Shown here: one piece after another, positions 44,532-54,715 of the stretch
Layout: the number at the start of each line of letters is the position of its first letter
Numbering within the stretch: the first letter of the stretch is position 1
Source of the DNA: Sporomusa malonica
GTDB taxonomy: Bacteria > Bacillota > Negativicutes > Sporomusales > Sporomusaceae
Length of the DNA: 64,000 bases
Direction: 5' to 3'
Assembly (NCBI RefSeq): GCF_900176355.1
Contig: NZ_FWXI01000004.1
Coordinates: 62,001 to 126,000, forward strand
The notes under the pieces: model-generated
Databases searched by the model: none
What the model saw: the letters and a program-made list of their open reading frames with translations, nothing else
What the model was told of the DNA's origin: nothing
Made by a program: the position numbers and the translations under genes

Positions 44532-46414
44532 TTAGATTCTCCTCCACTGTTTTTTTTCATTCGCCACACGCGGCTGATGCCTGGTTGCTGCCGGCGTTTT
44601 TTCGGATTGAGGGCATCAGGCCGCAGTTCCTGGCGATAAACCGGTCCTCTGATTATGACGTCCAGACCACCAGCACTCCTTGGCGCCACCGGGCTGATAT
44701 AAGGCATGCCATAGGATTTCATATTGCATAAAATTGCCGACAAAATCAATATCCCGGTGGCTATGCCGACAATCCCCATGACTGCCGAAAACAGCATAAG
44801 CACCAAGCTGCATAAACGAACGGCAGCCCCCAGCCTGAAGTCCGGAATTGTATAAGAAGCAACCCCAGTGGCAGCAACAACAATGACCATGATCGGACTT
44901 ACAATTTTTGCCGATACGGCAGCCTGCCCGAGAATTATCCCGCCGACAATACCAATAGTTGGTCCCAGGAAACCAGGAATCCGCAGGCCGCCTTCCCGAA
45001 TAAGCTCAAACGCCACCCCCAGTATCAGCATTTCGATGATTGTCGGAAACGGCACCTGTTGGCGGGCAGATATTATTGACAATAACATCTCTGTCGGGAT
45101 GGCTTCCTGGTGAAACGTACTAATCGCCAAGAAAAGTGCCGGAAGAAATAAGGTTAAAGTCACCCCCGTCCACCGGATCAGGCGTATCAGACTGGTATAA
45201 GGATTTAGTAAAGAAAAGTCTTCCGACGAATGCAGCAGCGAGAACAAAGATACCGGTGCAACCAAGGCAAACGGGCTGCTGTCCAGAAATATGGCTACCC
45301 GCCCTTCGTTAAGACCGGCAGCTACCCTGTCAGGCCGTTCAGTATTTAGTGAAGTTGGAAACGGCAGGTTGGGATGATCGGCAATAAACTGCTCTAAGAT
45401 ACCTATATCAGTAACATAATCAGTCTCAACCCCGTTGATCCGTCTTTTAATCTCACTCACCAGGCTAGGGCTGGCCACCGACTCCAGATACATGATCACA
45501 CAAGCTGTTTTACTCTTTATTCCCACAGATAGTTTTTCTGTAACCAAATCACTGCAGTTGAACAGCGACCTGACTAAAGCAGTATTTACCCCCAGAACTT
45601 CGCCAAACCCTGTTTGCGAACCGCGGATTGTCTGTTCAAATACCGGCCGCCCCACACTACGATGCTCCCACCCTTTAACCTCAATAAGAATTGCAGCCGA
45701 TTCACCTTCAATGAAAAGTGCCACATCTCCGGTATTTACCGCATCTTGCACATCGGCAAAACTTGCTGCCGCTTTGGTTTTACTACTAGGTAAATATTGA
45801 GTTATCAGACTGTTAAGCACTTGGCTGTCCTTCAGCCCAGCCCCTGAACGGCAAAAAAGCATGAGTGGCTTCAATATCAGGTTATTCACCGTCTTACTAT
45901 CACACAGACCGTCCATATAGATGAGCATTGATTGCATTGGTGGTTCAACAGTTATAACAAACTTATGAATAACAAGGTCGGTATTATAAGGCAGCCGATA
46001 TATTCTTCCTATTGTCTTTTCGTTTTCCTCCAGACTGGCACTGACTGGCAGTTTGGCCGGATCGCCTTCAGCCCCATTATAAGCAAGCAGCAACGGATTA
46101 GCTTCCGACTGCTGTTTCTCCAGCGACAGGCATAGCCTTTGCAATACCGGGACAGCTTGCTCCACCTGAGCTGACTTTATTGTCCGGATAGTCTTTTCCA
46201 TGGCTCCCGTTAAGCGGCGGGCGTAACTGATAAGCTTCGTAAGCTCTGCCAGAGATTCGCTAACCCCGGCCTCCTGCAAGGGAGAACCTGGGACATTATC
46301 GTTCTCTGTCTCTTTCAAAACAAACCTAGTTGGCTGTTTTGGCGGCTGGTACACAACCACCCGCTTAGCTAAGTTGTATATCTTTGTAATAAAATTATTA
46401 GATGCATTATTCAT
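44528..46414 (-). CDS. GerA family spore germination protein
   Basis: 628 residues, longer than the usual 480-550. About 120 extra residues precede the soluble core. The GerA hallmarks include DVALFIEGESAAILIEVKGWE, GSQTGFGEVLGVNTALVR, an EGRVAIFLDSSPFALVAPV segment and about five TM helices at 390-570. The protein forms the membrane channel of the receptor. GGAGAA precedes the ATG. I found no convincing sigma-G promoter in the 220-base gap upstream. Confidence 0.92.
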   Translation of the reverse strand: MNNASNNFITKIYNLAKRVVVYQPPKQPTRFVLKETENDNVPGSPLQEAGVSESLAELTKLISYARRLTGAMEKTIRTIKSAQVEQAVPVLQRLCLSLEKQQSEANPLLLAYNGAEGDPAKLPVSASLEENEKTIGRIYRLPYNTDLVIHKFVITVEPPMQSMLIYMDGLCDSKTVNNLILKPLMLFCRSGAGLKDSQVLNSLITQYLPSSKTKAAASFADVQDAVNTGDVALFIEGESAAILIEVKGWEHRSVGRPVFEQTIRGSQTGFGEVLGVNTALVRSLFNCSDLVTEKLSVGIKSKTACVIMYLESVASPSLVSEIKRRINGVETDYVTDIGILEQFIADHPNLPFPTSLNTERPDRVAAGLNEGRVAIFLDSSPFALVAPVSLFSLLHSSEDFSLLNPYTSLIRLIRWTGVTLTLFLPALFLAISTFHQEAIPTEMLLSIISARQQVPFPTIIEMLILGVAFELIREGGLRIPGFLGPTIGIVGGIILGQAAVSAKIVSPIMVIVVAATGVASYTIPDFRLGAAVRLCSLVLMLFSAVMGIVGIATGILILSAILCNMKSYGMPYISPVAPRSAGGLDVIIRGPVYRQELRPDALNPKKRRQQPGISRVWRMKKNSGGESK

Positions 46415-46635
46415 GGCAGCAATTCTCCGGTAATACTATTTAATGTATTATTTGCCATACGTACCAAAAATATCAAAATCCATTCCTGATTGAGACATAG
46501 CTGAAAAATGCCTTAGAAAAGATTGCTTACCAGCTTTAAGTCAATTTTTCAGTTAATTGGCATAACAATTTTAAAGGATTAATTATATATATTGTCGAAA
46601 TATGTAAAATGATTATAATTTAAGGTGGTTTTACC

Positions 46636-48702
46636 TTGAACGTCATCAGTAAAGCTACTACTACCAGCCGTACCCGTTTACTTGAACAAAAGGTCCTTCG
46701 GAAACTGCGTGCTGAAAATGCGTTACTAAAAAAGGAAAATGAGTTGCAGCGCAGAGTCTCCAAGCTTTCCGAGCAGAAATTATCTACCGCTTTTCGCCAC
46801 ACCGCCGACATGATTGGCATTACCCGCATGTCTGACGGCACTTTTCTTGATGTAAATGACGCTTTTACCAAATTCACCGGCTATACGCGTGAGGAAGCGA
46901 TTGGCAAGACTGTGAAAGAACTCCGACTTTGGGTAAACCCTGCTGCCAGAGTCGACTTCATCAACATCCTTAAGACTAACCGAGAGATATATTGTTATGA
47001 AGCTCTTGCCCGTATCAAATCCGGGGAGTTGCGAATGGAATCCCTGTCAGCTGAGGTTATCAGCATTGATGGCGAGGAATGTATCGTAACAGTATGGCGT
47101 GATATAACAGAACAGAAAAAAACTGAAGCAAAATTGCGGCTGCAGAACGCCTATTTGTCGTCACTGCATGAAACCACCTTGGCATTAATTAACCGCCTTG
47201 ACATTACTGAGCTGCTTGAAATAATCGTGCAGAAAGCCTGTGCTCTGGCAAAGACAGCTAATGCTTATATCAGCCTGCTCAATCCTGCCACCGGCCTTCC
47301 TGAAATCACAATTGGCTCTGGCATATATGAGACACAAGTCGGCAGAACCTTTCAGCCTAACGAAGGTATCTCTGGAACTGTTTGGTACTCTGGCCACCCT
47401 CTGCTTGTAACTAATTATCAAGAGTGGCCAAACCGCTCCAATAGTTTTATCGCTGACAGGATAACGTCAGCCTTAGGTATTCCACTGCTGTCATCGTCAG
47501 GCGTTGTTGGCGTAATCGGCATGACAACTATTGATGAGGATAAACACCTTGGTATTGTTGAGAAAGAACTACTAAGCCGTTTTGCTGAATTAGCCTCAAT
47601 CGCTCTAGACAATGCAAAACTATATACAGCCTCACAAAAGGAGATTGCTGAGCGAATACGCATTGAAGATGAACTCAGGTTTATCAGTACCCATGATTAT
47701 GTCACAGGCCTGTACAACCGGGCCAAGTTTGAAGAAGAGTTAAAACTATGGGAAACAGCCGGTGCTGCCTACTGCCTGCTTGTCTGCGATGTTGATGGCC
47801 TTAAGCTTATCAATGACAGCCTGGGCCATCATGTTGGTGATGCTGTACTGCTGGCCGCCGCCCAGGTGCTTAAGGCGGCGTCGCCCGAGGGTAGTCTGGT
47901 TGCCAGGGTTGGGGGCGATGAATTTGCTATTGCCGCCCGACGCACTGGCGCCAATTGTGCTGAGGACATTTGTTTAAAAATCCAAGCTGCTGTCGCTACC
48001 TTCAACCAAGCCAATCCACAGCATCTGCTGAGCATTTCTACTGGCTATGCGATAAAACAATCCCCCACCGACACCATTGCATCTCTATTAAAAAGTGCCG
48101 ATGATGCGATGTACCGGGAAAAACTACATCACGGCTATAGCGTGCGCAGTTCGATTGTACAGGGTTTGTTAAAAGCGCTTGAAGCAAGAGATTATATTAC
48201 AGAAGGCCATGCCGACAGAATGCAGGATATTGCATCAGAATTAGGTACCGCTATTGGCATGACTGACCGCGAAGTCGCTCAGCTTCGTCTCATCGCCCAG
48301 TTTCATGATATTGGCAAGGTTGGCATTCCTGACCGCATCCTGTTTAAAAAAGGCCGGCTCACACCGCAGGAATTTACTGACATGAAGCGCCACTGCGAAA
48401 TTGGTCACCGGATTGCCTTATCGGTCCCAGAATTGTCCCATATTGCCGAATACATCCTCTCCCACCATGAATGGTGGGATGGAAACGGCTATCCCCGCGG
48501 GCTTAAAGGCACGGAAATCCCCCTAGAATGCCGGATTATCGCCATAGCTGATTCCTATGACGCTATGACCAACAATCGACCCTACCGCAAAGCGCTTACC
48601 TATGAAGAAGCTAAAGCCGAGATTAAAAACTTTAGTGGCAAACAGTTCGACCCCCACCTGGTAGAGGTATTTATCAAATCTATCAGCAACTGTTCCGGTT
48701 AG
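46636..48702 (+). CDS. PAS-GAF-GGDEF-HD-GYP protein (c-di-GMP turnover)
   Basis: 688 residues starting at a TTG backed by AAGGTGGT. A coiled coil (1-50) precedes PAS (about 50-160), GAF (about 185-335), GGDEF (about 350-500) and HD-GYP (about 515-680) domains. GGDEF is intact (VGGDEFAIA), as are HDIGKVGIPD and NGYPRGLKG. It could therefore make or break c-di-GMP, or use one domain to regulate the other. No TM segment, so cytosolic. Followed by a strong terminator. Confidence 0.92.
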   Translation: MNVISKATTTSRTRLLEQKVLRKLRAENALLKKENELQRRVSKLSEQKLSTAFRHTADMIGITRMSDGTFLDVNDAFTKFTGYTREEAIGKTVKELRLWVNPAARVDFINILKTNREIYCYEALARIKSGELRMESLSAEVISIDGEECIVTVWRDITEQKKTEAKLRLQNAYLSSLHETTLALINRLDITELLEIIVQKACALAKTANAYISLLNPATGLPEITIGSGIYETQVGRTFQPNEGISGTVWYSGHPLLVTNYQEWPNRSNSFIADRITSALGIPLLSSSGVVGVIGMTTIDEDKHLGIVEKELLSRFAELASIALDNAKLYTASQKEIAERIRIEDELRFISTHDYVTGLYNRAKFEEELKLWETAGAAYCLLVCDVDGLKLINDSLGHHVGDAVLLAAAQVLKAASPEGSLVARVGGDEFAIAARRTGANCAEDICLKIQAAVATFNQANPQHLLSISTGYAIKQSPTDTIASLLKSADDAMYREKLHHGYSVRSSIVQGLLKALEARDYITEGHADRMQDIASELGTAIGMTDREVAQLRLIAQFHDIGKVGIPDRILFKKGRLTPQEFTDMKRHCEIGHRIALSVPELSHIAEYILSHHEWWDGNGYPRGLKGTEIPLECRIIAIADSYDAMTNNRPYRKALTYEEAKAEIKNFSGKQFDPHLVEVFIKSISNCSG

Positions 48703-48754
48703 AAAGATAATAGCCTGACAACAGCTCACACTGTTATCAGGCTATTATCTTTTT
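48703..48754. terminator. Bidirectional intrinsic terminator
   Basis: Sixteen-base outer arms (AAAGATAATAGCCTGA and complement) with an inner AACAG/CTGTT stem, overlapping the end of the GGDEF/HD-GYP gene. The T tract follows on the + strand, and A residues flank the other side. Confidence 0.88.
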
Positions 48755-48770
48755 ACCAAGCTTTTTACAT

Positions 48771-50690
48771 TTACGAATTTCGATGATTTGCCAAGCTATC
48801 AGCAGTAGCAGCAATCTCCTGACATTTTGCTGTTACCTCTTCAATCGTAGCCGATATACTGGTTATTTCAGAGCTTACTACATCCATCTTGGTTTCCAAA
48901 ATATTCGATATCCCTAAGATAGCCTCGATTTGTTTTAATATAGCGACTTCACTTGTTTTGGTCGAAGCGACTATGTCTTTGGATTTATCCGCAAGGTTTC
49001 GAACTTCATTCGCGACCACCGCAAATCCCTTGCCATGCTCACCGGCACGAGCTGCTTCAATAGTGGCATTCAGTGATAACAAGTTTGTTTGACCAGCTAT
49101 TCCAACAATCTCGTCAGAGGCCTGAACAAAGCTTCTCATCTTATTCTCTACTTCACGAACGCTATCCCGCAATTCGTTGGCCGTTTGCAAGAGAGCCAGT
49201 ACCTCCAAATTGATGTTTTCAATGCTTTTAGCGTTCTCGCTGCTGCCAAGGGAAACTTCCTGAATCGCTCCTGTTATATCCCTTACCCGCGCTTGGAGTT
49301 GGTTAGCAGCCAAAACCCGCTCCTCACTCAGCTTATGAACTTCTGCCATCATTTTTTCAAGCTCTTGGGTTTTACTCATTGTGGCCTGGTGTTCCAGTGA
49401 TAGTTCGTGGCGGTTGTAGTCAATGCAGTTTTCCAGATGGTTAACCCCGTTAACTACTGCTTGGGCAAAATTCCGGCAGTTGCCGAAGCCACAGGCGTAA
49501 CAATTTATGTTCTGTGATTCCTCTGTTGTCTTATGGAGTTTAGTGAATATCTGACCAAGAATTGTTTCAGTTGCTTCCGGCGTTTTGACAGTGCTGGATT
49601 CATCCTGATATTTACGGGAAAAATCACTTAGCTTTAACTCCTTGTCAAACCTTTCAAAGAGTGCATAGGCCTTTTTATAGAATCTTTTCTTACTCTGCTC
49701 TTTAACCTTATCGGCTTTTAAGCCGTTCATCACATAATCAATATCATCAATAGAAACATCTTTCGTTGTTCCTGTGCCAATGTTGCACCCATATGTACAG
49801 TTTAGAATATCAACTAGCAAGGGGAGTTTTTTTCCAGCCTTCATTCTTTCAGCATATTCCTCAAGATAGTGGTAGGCATGCCCAGGCCCTTCGACTTGCC
49901 GTATCCATACGCTATTTCCCCCAGTATGATGTTCAACATTTTCTCTTAATCCGCCAGGACGGCTGAAGGTAAGGCCTATACCACAGGCATCGCCGTCAAA
50001 ATCGGTATCTTGATACTGTGACAGTACGATATGGTTATCCTCAAGGTATTTTCTCAATTTCGCGTAAGTCACATTATACTCAATTAACCCCTGAGTAGTA
50101 GTTTCATTGATCTCATCAATCTTGCCTATACAGGGCGATAGAAAAGCAATCCGGTCTTTGACCTTAGCGTATTTTTTGAGATACACCGCTGTACACATCA
50201 TGGGGCTGTGAATCGGGGCAAGTCTGGGAATGAGTTCTGGCCTATACTTTTCAACATAGTTGACAATGGCCGGACACGGCTGAGCAATAACAGAGTCGAG
50301 GCGGTATTCTTTAATCGCCTTTAGATAAGCCCAAGTAGTAATATCAGCACCGAATGATACGTCATAAATTACGTTCACCCCAGCCGATTTTAAATAACTA
50401 AACAACTTCCGGTACTCAAAGCTGAACCGTACAGCTGGCGCAGCTACTACCGAGATCTTTGCCCCCTGCTTTAGGTCAGAAAAAAACCTTTCCGTATCAT
50501 CTGAGTAATCTCTGGCCTGATGATCACATACGTCGATACATTCACCACAGTGAATGCATTTGCTTTGATCAACTTTTACCTTATTTAGCCCATCAACAGC
50601 ATAAGCGATATTGGCATTAACCGGACATTTAGCTATACATTTATTACAACCCGCACATTTTTCTTCAATAGTCATTAGTATTTCCGACAT
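48771..50690 (-). CDS. [FeFe]-hydrogenase-like sensor fused to a methyl-accepting signalling domain
   Basis: 639 residues. Two ferredoxin-type 4Fe-4S motifs open the protein ([23 protein letters not shown]). A hydrogenase large-subunit-like domain (about 75-345) keeps H-cluster-type cysteines in AQPCPAI, LSPCIGK and NCTYGC. A further cysteine motif, CYACGFGNC, lies at about 395-405. The chemoreceptor hairpin (about 430-639) has [21 protein letters not shown]. There is no TM segment. It resembles sensory group C/D hydrogenases, which are thought to report H2 or redox state rather than catalyse fast turnover. Confidence 0.9.
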   Translation of the reverse strand: MSEILMTIEEKCAGCNKCIAKCPVNANIAYAVDGLNKVKVDQSKCIHCGECIDVCDHQARDYSDDTERFFSDLKQGAKISVVAAPAVRFSFEYRKLFSYLKSAGVNVIYDVSFGADITTWAYLKAIKEYRLDSVIAQPCPAIVNYVEKYRPELIPRLAPIHSPMMCTAVYLKKYAKVKDRIAFLSPCIGKIDEINETTTQGLIEYNVTYAKLRKYLEDNHIVLSQYQDTDFDGDACGIGLTFSRPGGLRENVEHHTGGNSVWIRQVEGPGHAYHYLEEYAERMKAGKKLPLLVDILNCTYGCNIGTGTTKDVSIDDIDYVMNGLKADKVKEQSKKRFYKKAYALFERFDKELKLSDFSRKYQDESSTVKTPEATETILGQIFTKLHKTTEESQNINCYACGFGNCRNFAQAVVNGVNHLENCIDYNRHELSLEHQATMSKTQELEKMMAEVHKLSEERVLAANQLQARVRDITGAIQEVSLGSSENAKSIENINLEVLALLQTANELRDSVREVENKMRSFVQASDEIVGIAGQTNLLSLNATIEAARAGEHGKGFAVVANEVRNLADKSKDIVASTKTSEVAILKQIEAILGISNILETKMDVVSSEITSISATIEEVTAKCQEIAATADSLANHRNS

Positions 50691-50891
50691 AACGCGCCCC
50701 CAATACGTACTTTATCCTTACAGGATGATCCATGTTCATTAAATCACATAGTCCAGCATATTCGCTAAATTCTGTCAATCTCCTGCTTATTTGCTTCATT
50801 TATTGCATGAATTTTCTATTTTTACACTAATCGCCCATGTTTGGTGCTTTCTACCAACCCTGCTAACAACTCAATCCCTCTAATTGAGAGC

Positions 50892-50925
50892 AAAAAAAAA
50901 CCCGACTCTTCGGAAGAGCCAGGTC
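50892..50925 (-). terminator. Intrinsic terminator of the YjfL/YjfC-like operon
   Basis: On the minus strand a hairpin with GGCTCTT/AAGAGTC arms is followed by nine T residues, 12 bases after the DUF350 stop. Between it and the hydrogenase-like gene I see no further feature. Confidence 0.88.
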
Positions 50926-50937
50926 TTGATTGAGTAG

Positions 50938-51375
50938 TTAATAACTTATCAACGCTGCCATCAATACTCCTGTAGATATACTTAAAAAAGCCGACAAGAT
51001 TCCGACCGCTATATTTCCTCTTGGGATCTCATTAACAACCTTAAACGGCGTAACCAGTTCATAAAGATAAAAAATTATAATTTGAAACACGATTCCGACT
51101 AGTCCCCAAATAGCCAAATCCACGAGGTTAACAGAATGGAAAATAGCCGAAGCCAAAACTAACGATAACCCTAGAATCTTGCCGCCTAAAGTAACGGCTG
51201 CAGCCTGCGCCGAAGCCACTCTAGCCGGCTCATGAATATCATCACCTTCACCGATAAGCTGAAATTCCTTATAAGGAGTAATTACCATAAAAGCCAATAT
51301 ACCCAGGCCTAGCAGCGGCAGCGCCACTCCCAGGTATAACAAGAAATTAGTAATATTTTCCCATTGACCGCCCAT
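50938..51375 (-). CDS. DUF350 membrane protein (YjfL/UPF0719-like)
   Basis: 145 residues, four hydrophobic helices in two DUF350-like repeats. A polar HEPARVASAQAAAVTLGG loop lies between the halves. Function unknown. It is last in a four-gene operon, 20 bases after the glutathionylspermidine-synthase-like gene. In enterobacteria yjfL and yjfC occur side by side in the same way. Confidence 0.82.
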   Translation of the reverse strand: MGGQWENITNFLLYLGVALPLLGLGILAFMVITPYKEFQLIGEGDDIHEPARVASAQAAAVTLGGKILGLSLVLASAIFHSVNLVDLAIWGLVGIVFQIIIFYLYELVTPFKVVNEIPRGNIAVGILSAFLSISTGVLMAALISY

Positions 51376-51395
51376 TATCTCTCCCCCTTATGATA

Positions 51396-52631
51396 TTATT
51401 CTGCAAGCCGGATAGGTAAAAAATAGGATAAATCATCGGTAATACGTCCTCCAACTCGCGCATTGACAGCCGAAGCCTTGCCGCCGACGAGAAATGCCCC
51501 CCATAATAGTGACCCCTGGTAGTACCCCTGCAAGGTTTCAATAGTAATTTGCTCTAGCTCGGCGTATTGCTGGTAGATCATTGTTTGACCCCAATAGCAG
51601 TCACTACTATCTTTGTCTGTTAGTGCGCCATTGGCATCATACATTGTGATCCCTCCGCCTTCTCGTCCTAATACCGGCTTAACTACGTAAGCGTTTTTGC
51701 CTAAAAAACCATTCTCCAAATAGGTCGGTAACATATAAGCAGCAATAATTTTATGTTCGTGAGAAGTAAAATACTCATTATTTTCATAGAGCAACCAAAT
51801 AAGCGCCTGCAAGGCCTTGGTCTGAGCTAACAGCGCCCCCGGCTGGTTAATAATCGCTAGTTTTCGCCTGGACACCAAACTCAATAAATGTTCCCCGCTC
51901 GAATAACCATCCTGATCGGTTTCCTCAGACATTATGCCAAGCGGATGCAACCGGTACAATATGTCAATAGGCTTTAATTCCCCATCTGCCAGTCGCCACA
52001 ACCGATCTTGATAAATCCTCAGATCCTTAAGCGGCACAAAGCAGGCTGTCAAGCCGGAATGATTCATAAGAAAACGGGCTGTTCCAGCATCTTCATCATG
52101 CCAGTCAAGAGCGCTAAACGCAATATTTCCAGTAGCATAACCCTGCGCTCTGTACTCAGCCACAACTGCACCAAAAGCTTCAGCAATATGCCTGGTCAAT
52201 CCAGCGTTCACGTCTTTATAATTGTAATACTCGCATACCTTGCGATTTAAATAATATGCTTCAACAATCCCGCCTGGAGTATCACTATTGAATTCCAGCA
52301 TTTTTAGCCCCTTAGGCGTCCTAGCAAAATCAAACCTTCCGATAGTTGTTGGCCAATCCGGTAAGACAGGAACGCGCGCAGCACCAAAGGTTTTAGCCGG
52401 AATACCCAGTTCTGCCAGCAGTGCGTCACTGCCCTGCTGGAGCATCTTTACCGTTTTGGCAAAGATACTGCCCAATTGCCCGGCAGCATAAGTAATTTCC
52501 GCAAATTCACTACTGGACAATTGACATGTAGCAGCTAAAGCATACTCTTGCCCGTACATATAATCCCATGTAAAAACATCTTCCTGCCTTATGCTATTGA
52601 ATAATGCCTCCCGTTTTGTCCTGTAATCCAC
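51396..52631 (-). CDS. Glutathionylspermidine synthase-like ATP-grasp protein (YjfC/YgiC family)
   Basis: 411 residues matching the synthetase half of glutathionylspermidine synthase. Visible elements are FARTPKGLKMLEFNSDTPGG, NQPGALLAQTKALQALIW, VVKPVLGREGGGI and a C-terminal VNARVGGRITDD. These enzymes form an amide bond with ATP. The stand-alone E. coli proteins lack glutathionylspermidine synthesis activity, so the substrate is unknown. It follows the small lipoprotein-like gene by 5 bases. Confidence 0.88.
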   Translation of the reverse strand: MDYRTKREALFNSIRQEDVFTWDYMYGQEYALAATCQLSSSEFAEITYAAGQLGSIFAKTVKMLQQGSDALLAELGIPAKTFGAARVPVLPDWPTTIGRFDFARTPKGLKMLEFNSDTPGGIVEAYYLNRKVCEYYNYKDVNAGLTRHIAEAFGAVVAEYRAQGYATGNIAFSALDWHDEDAGTARFLMNHSGLTACFVPLKDLRIYQDRLWRLADGELKPIDILYRLHPLGIMSEETDQDGYSSGEHLLSLVSRRKLAIINQPGALLAQTKALQALIWLLYENNEYFTSHEHKIIAAYMLPTYLENGFLGKNAYVVKPVLGREGGGITMYDANGALTDKDSSDCYWGQTMIYQQYAELEQITIETLQGYYQGSLLWGAFLVGGKASAVNARVGGRITDDLSYFLPIRLAE

Positions 52632-52636
52632 AGCGG

Positions 52637-52930
52637 CTATCCTCCACTGCCGATACTATGGCTACCGATTCCGCCTTTTGGCGTTGAAGCTGACGACATA
52701 TGGCCGGAAGAGGTATCTGCTGTAGAAGCTGTACTTCCGCTATGACTGCCAAAGTATCTGGTGCCTGAAGAATTTGATGAGCTTGTCATCGACTGCCCGT
52801 CAACATCGCAATACCCGTCCCGGTTACGGTCTATATGGGTATGAGTGTTGTCGCCGAACATACATCCGGGAGTAAAAGTTAAAACAGCGGCCAAGAAAAG
52901 CCCCATCACTTTTTCGTCTTTTGATCCCAA
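52637..52930 (-). CDS. Small secreted or lipoprotein-like protein with Ca-binding-like loop
   Basis: 97 residues. A hydrophobic leader ends in TPGC (possible lipid-anchored Cys). A DRNRDGYCDVDG loop resembles a calcium-binding repeat. The tail is Ser/Gly/His rich. I do not recognise the family. It occupies the place held by DUF1190 proteins (YgiB/YjfM) in the comparable enterobacterial cluster. An internal ATG at 52906 is an alternative start. Confidence 0.6.
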   Translation of the reverse strand: MGSKDEKVMGLFLAAVLTFTPGCMFGDNTHTHIDRNRDGYCDVDGQSMTSSSNSSGTRYFGSHSGSTASTADTSSGHMSSASTPKGGIGSHSIGSGG

Positions 52931-52942
52931 GTTTACTCCTCC

Positions 52943-53404
52943 TTAACACACAGTCGTGGCATAAAAGATGTATACTTTGCGGTCTTCGTCAATCTCGGCT
53001 GAAGTTTTCTGCCACTCCTGCCCCAACCAATAGAGAAAGTCACTTTGCAAATAAAGAAGTGCATCCAAGTTGTCTTTCAGCTCGAAGACAGCGACTTCTG
53101 GAAAGTAACTGCTATTCTGAACATACTGCCGCAGCTCCAACCGCAGCTTTCCACTGGGGTTGGGTAACTGTGGCAGACTGTTATCTTGCTCTTCAGCCTT
53201 TTTTACATAAATAACATAACAACCAGCTTCAATAGCGCCAGAGGTTTTTTCGTAGGTCACACCATCTTTAACAAAATAATCACAGGCCAGACGGATCGCT
53301 ATCTCAGTCCGATCCATACTGTCGTAATAGTAGAGTATCGGATACCCTTCTGATTCATTTAGCATCCGGTATTCCAGTTTTGGCACAAGCATCACCTCTA
53401 ACAA
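52943..53404 (-). CDS. Uncharacterised 153-residue protein, first gene of the YjfL/YjfC-like operon
   Basis: Soluble, mixed alpha/beta, no signal peptide or TM. It has an aromatic-rich start (YPILYYYDSMDRTEIAIRLA) and ends YIFYATTVC. I do not recognise it. A TTAGAGGTGAT region serves as ribosome site, with either the start at 53404 or the ATG four codons later. Spacing of 12 bases to the next gene supports co-transcription. Confidence 0.6.
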   Translation of the reverse strand: MLEVMLVPKLEYRMLNESEGYPILYYYDSMDRTEIAIRLACDYFVKDGVTYEKTSGAIEAGCYVIYVKKAEEQDNSLPQLPNPSGKLRLELRQYVQNSSYFPEVAVFELKDNLDALLYLQSDFLYWLGQEWQKTSAEIDEDRKVYIFYATTVC

Positions 53405-53451
53405 TCATGAATAAAAAGTGGCAAACCAGAAAACTTAATACAAACTTTGCA

Positions 53452-54072
53452 CTATGCTTCAAACAACGCCTTCTCCTGCGGGGTTTTCAGGTAGCCTTTA
53501 CGTATCGAGTCCTCGATAATTTCCTCAACAAGCCGCCCCAACTCGACTGATATCTCCTTAGTCAGTTTGTTGCGATCAATCACTTGATCACTGGTTATGC
53601 CATTAAGCTGCCACGATTTGCCCTCCGTGTTATAATGCAGCAGCAGCGGCTGCAACCTGTCAAGCGCATTGGCAAATCTGGCCTCAAGACTGACTCGTTG
53701 TTCAAACTCATCCCACAGACTCCACAATTCCTGAGCCTGATCCTCTGGCAGCAGTCGAAATAGCCGGTCTGCTGCTGCCTGTTCCCGCACCTCTTTGTCC
53801 AGCCCGCCCTTCTGATCATAACAATACGTGTCACCGGCATCGATTTCAACAATATCATGAATAAGTACCATCTTAATAACCTTTAGCACATCCAAGGGGT
53901 AGTCTGCCACATGCTCGGCAAGCAGAATAGCCATCATCGCCAAATGCCAAGAATGCTCAGCATCTGTCTCATGCCTCTCTCCGCCGATAACATAATTTCT
54001 CCGGTAAATCTGTTTAATCTTATCGACTTCGACAATAAACGCAATCTGCTGCTGTAATCTCTGAATAATCAT
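53452..54072 (-). CDS. HD-domain 5'-nucleotidase-like hydrolase (YfbR/HDDC2 type)
   Basis: 206 residues. The HD_3 subfamily pattern is clear: ETDAEHSWHLAMMA, VLIHDIVEIDAGDT and a downstream NALDRLQPLLLH. Related proteins dephosphorylate deoxyribonucleoside 5'-monophosphates. Single gene with its own short upstream gap. Confidence 0.85.
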   Translation of the reverse strand: MIIQRLQQQIAFIVEVDKIKQIYRRNYVIGGERHETDAEHSWHLAMMAILLAEHVADYPLDVLKVIKMVLIHDIVEIDAGDTYCYDQKGGLDKEVREQAAADRLFRLLPEDQAQELWSLWDEFEQRVSLEARFANALDRLQPLLLHYNTEGKSWQLNGITSDQVIDRNKLTKEISVELGRLVEEIIEDSIRKGYLKTPQEKALFEA

Positions 54073-54169
54073 ACCATCACTCTCTTTATTTTAAATCGAC
54101 CAAAAATGGAAATTTGTACTATACAAATTTTATAGATAGTGATATAATAAACAGTCTGGCTGTCGTTCT

Positions 54170-54583
54170 CTACTTACTGGTCAGATTTTTACTCATTACA
54201 ACATAGTCAATGCCATCCCGCTTAAATTGTATTGGCCTTTCCTCAAAGCCAATTTTACGGTAAAAAGCCGTTTTACTTTTTCTGGCATTGCACCAAATGG
54301 CTTTGGCTCCACTCGCCTTAGCCGCATCAATGACAAACTGGAGCAGTTGAGTACCATACCCCAGCCCCTGCTTATTGCTTACTGTAGCAAATTTACGAAA
54401 CTGAATCTCCTGCTCATAGGCAAATGCAGATACTACTGAGATAAGCTGGCCATTCTCAAAAAGGCCATAATGGATTCCCATAGGGTCGTCTGGCAGTTTT
54501 ACATAGGCAATTTCCTTATCAGGCCACATCACCGTTTGGCGCAATTCCCACGTTTGCTCTGGCTTGATTATTCTTATTTCCAT
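54170..54583 (-). CDS. GNAT family N-acetyltransferase
   Basis: 137 residues. The acetyl-CoA motif A reads FRKFATVSNKQGLGYGTQLL, and motif B holds ARKSKTAFYRKIGFEE. Such enzymes acetylate amines; the acceptor is unknown. Divergent from the DEAD-box gene. Confidence 0.85.
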   Translation of the reverse strand: MEIRIIKPEQTWELRQTVMWPDKEIAYVKLPDDPMGIHYGLFENGQLISVVSAFAYEQEIQFRKFATVSNKQGLGYGTQLLQFVIDAAKASGAKAIWCNARKSKTAFYRKIGFEERPIQFKRDGIDYVVMSKNLTSK

Positions 54584-54715
54584 GTTTAGCTCCCAATCAT
54601 TCGCCAGTATAGTTCTTACCTTCCCATTTTATCATCGCGGTTCAACGTATACAACACGTTGTCCATTGGCGATACTATTTAAAAACATGAATTAACTAAG
54701 GAGGCTACCTTTATA

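Noticed and set aside
46415..46620. Sigma-G promoter for the ger operon
   Set aside because: AT-rich candidates exist, but none had both elements at the right spacing, so no call was made.
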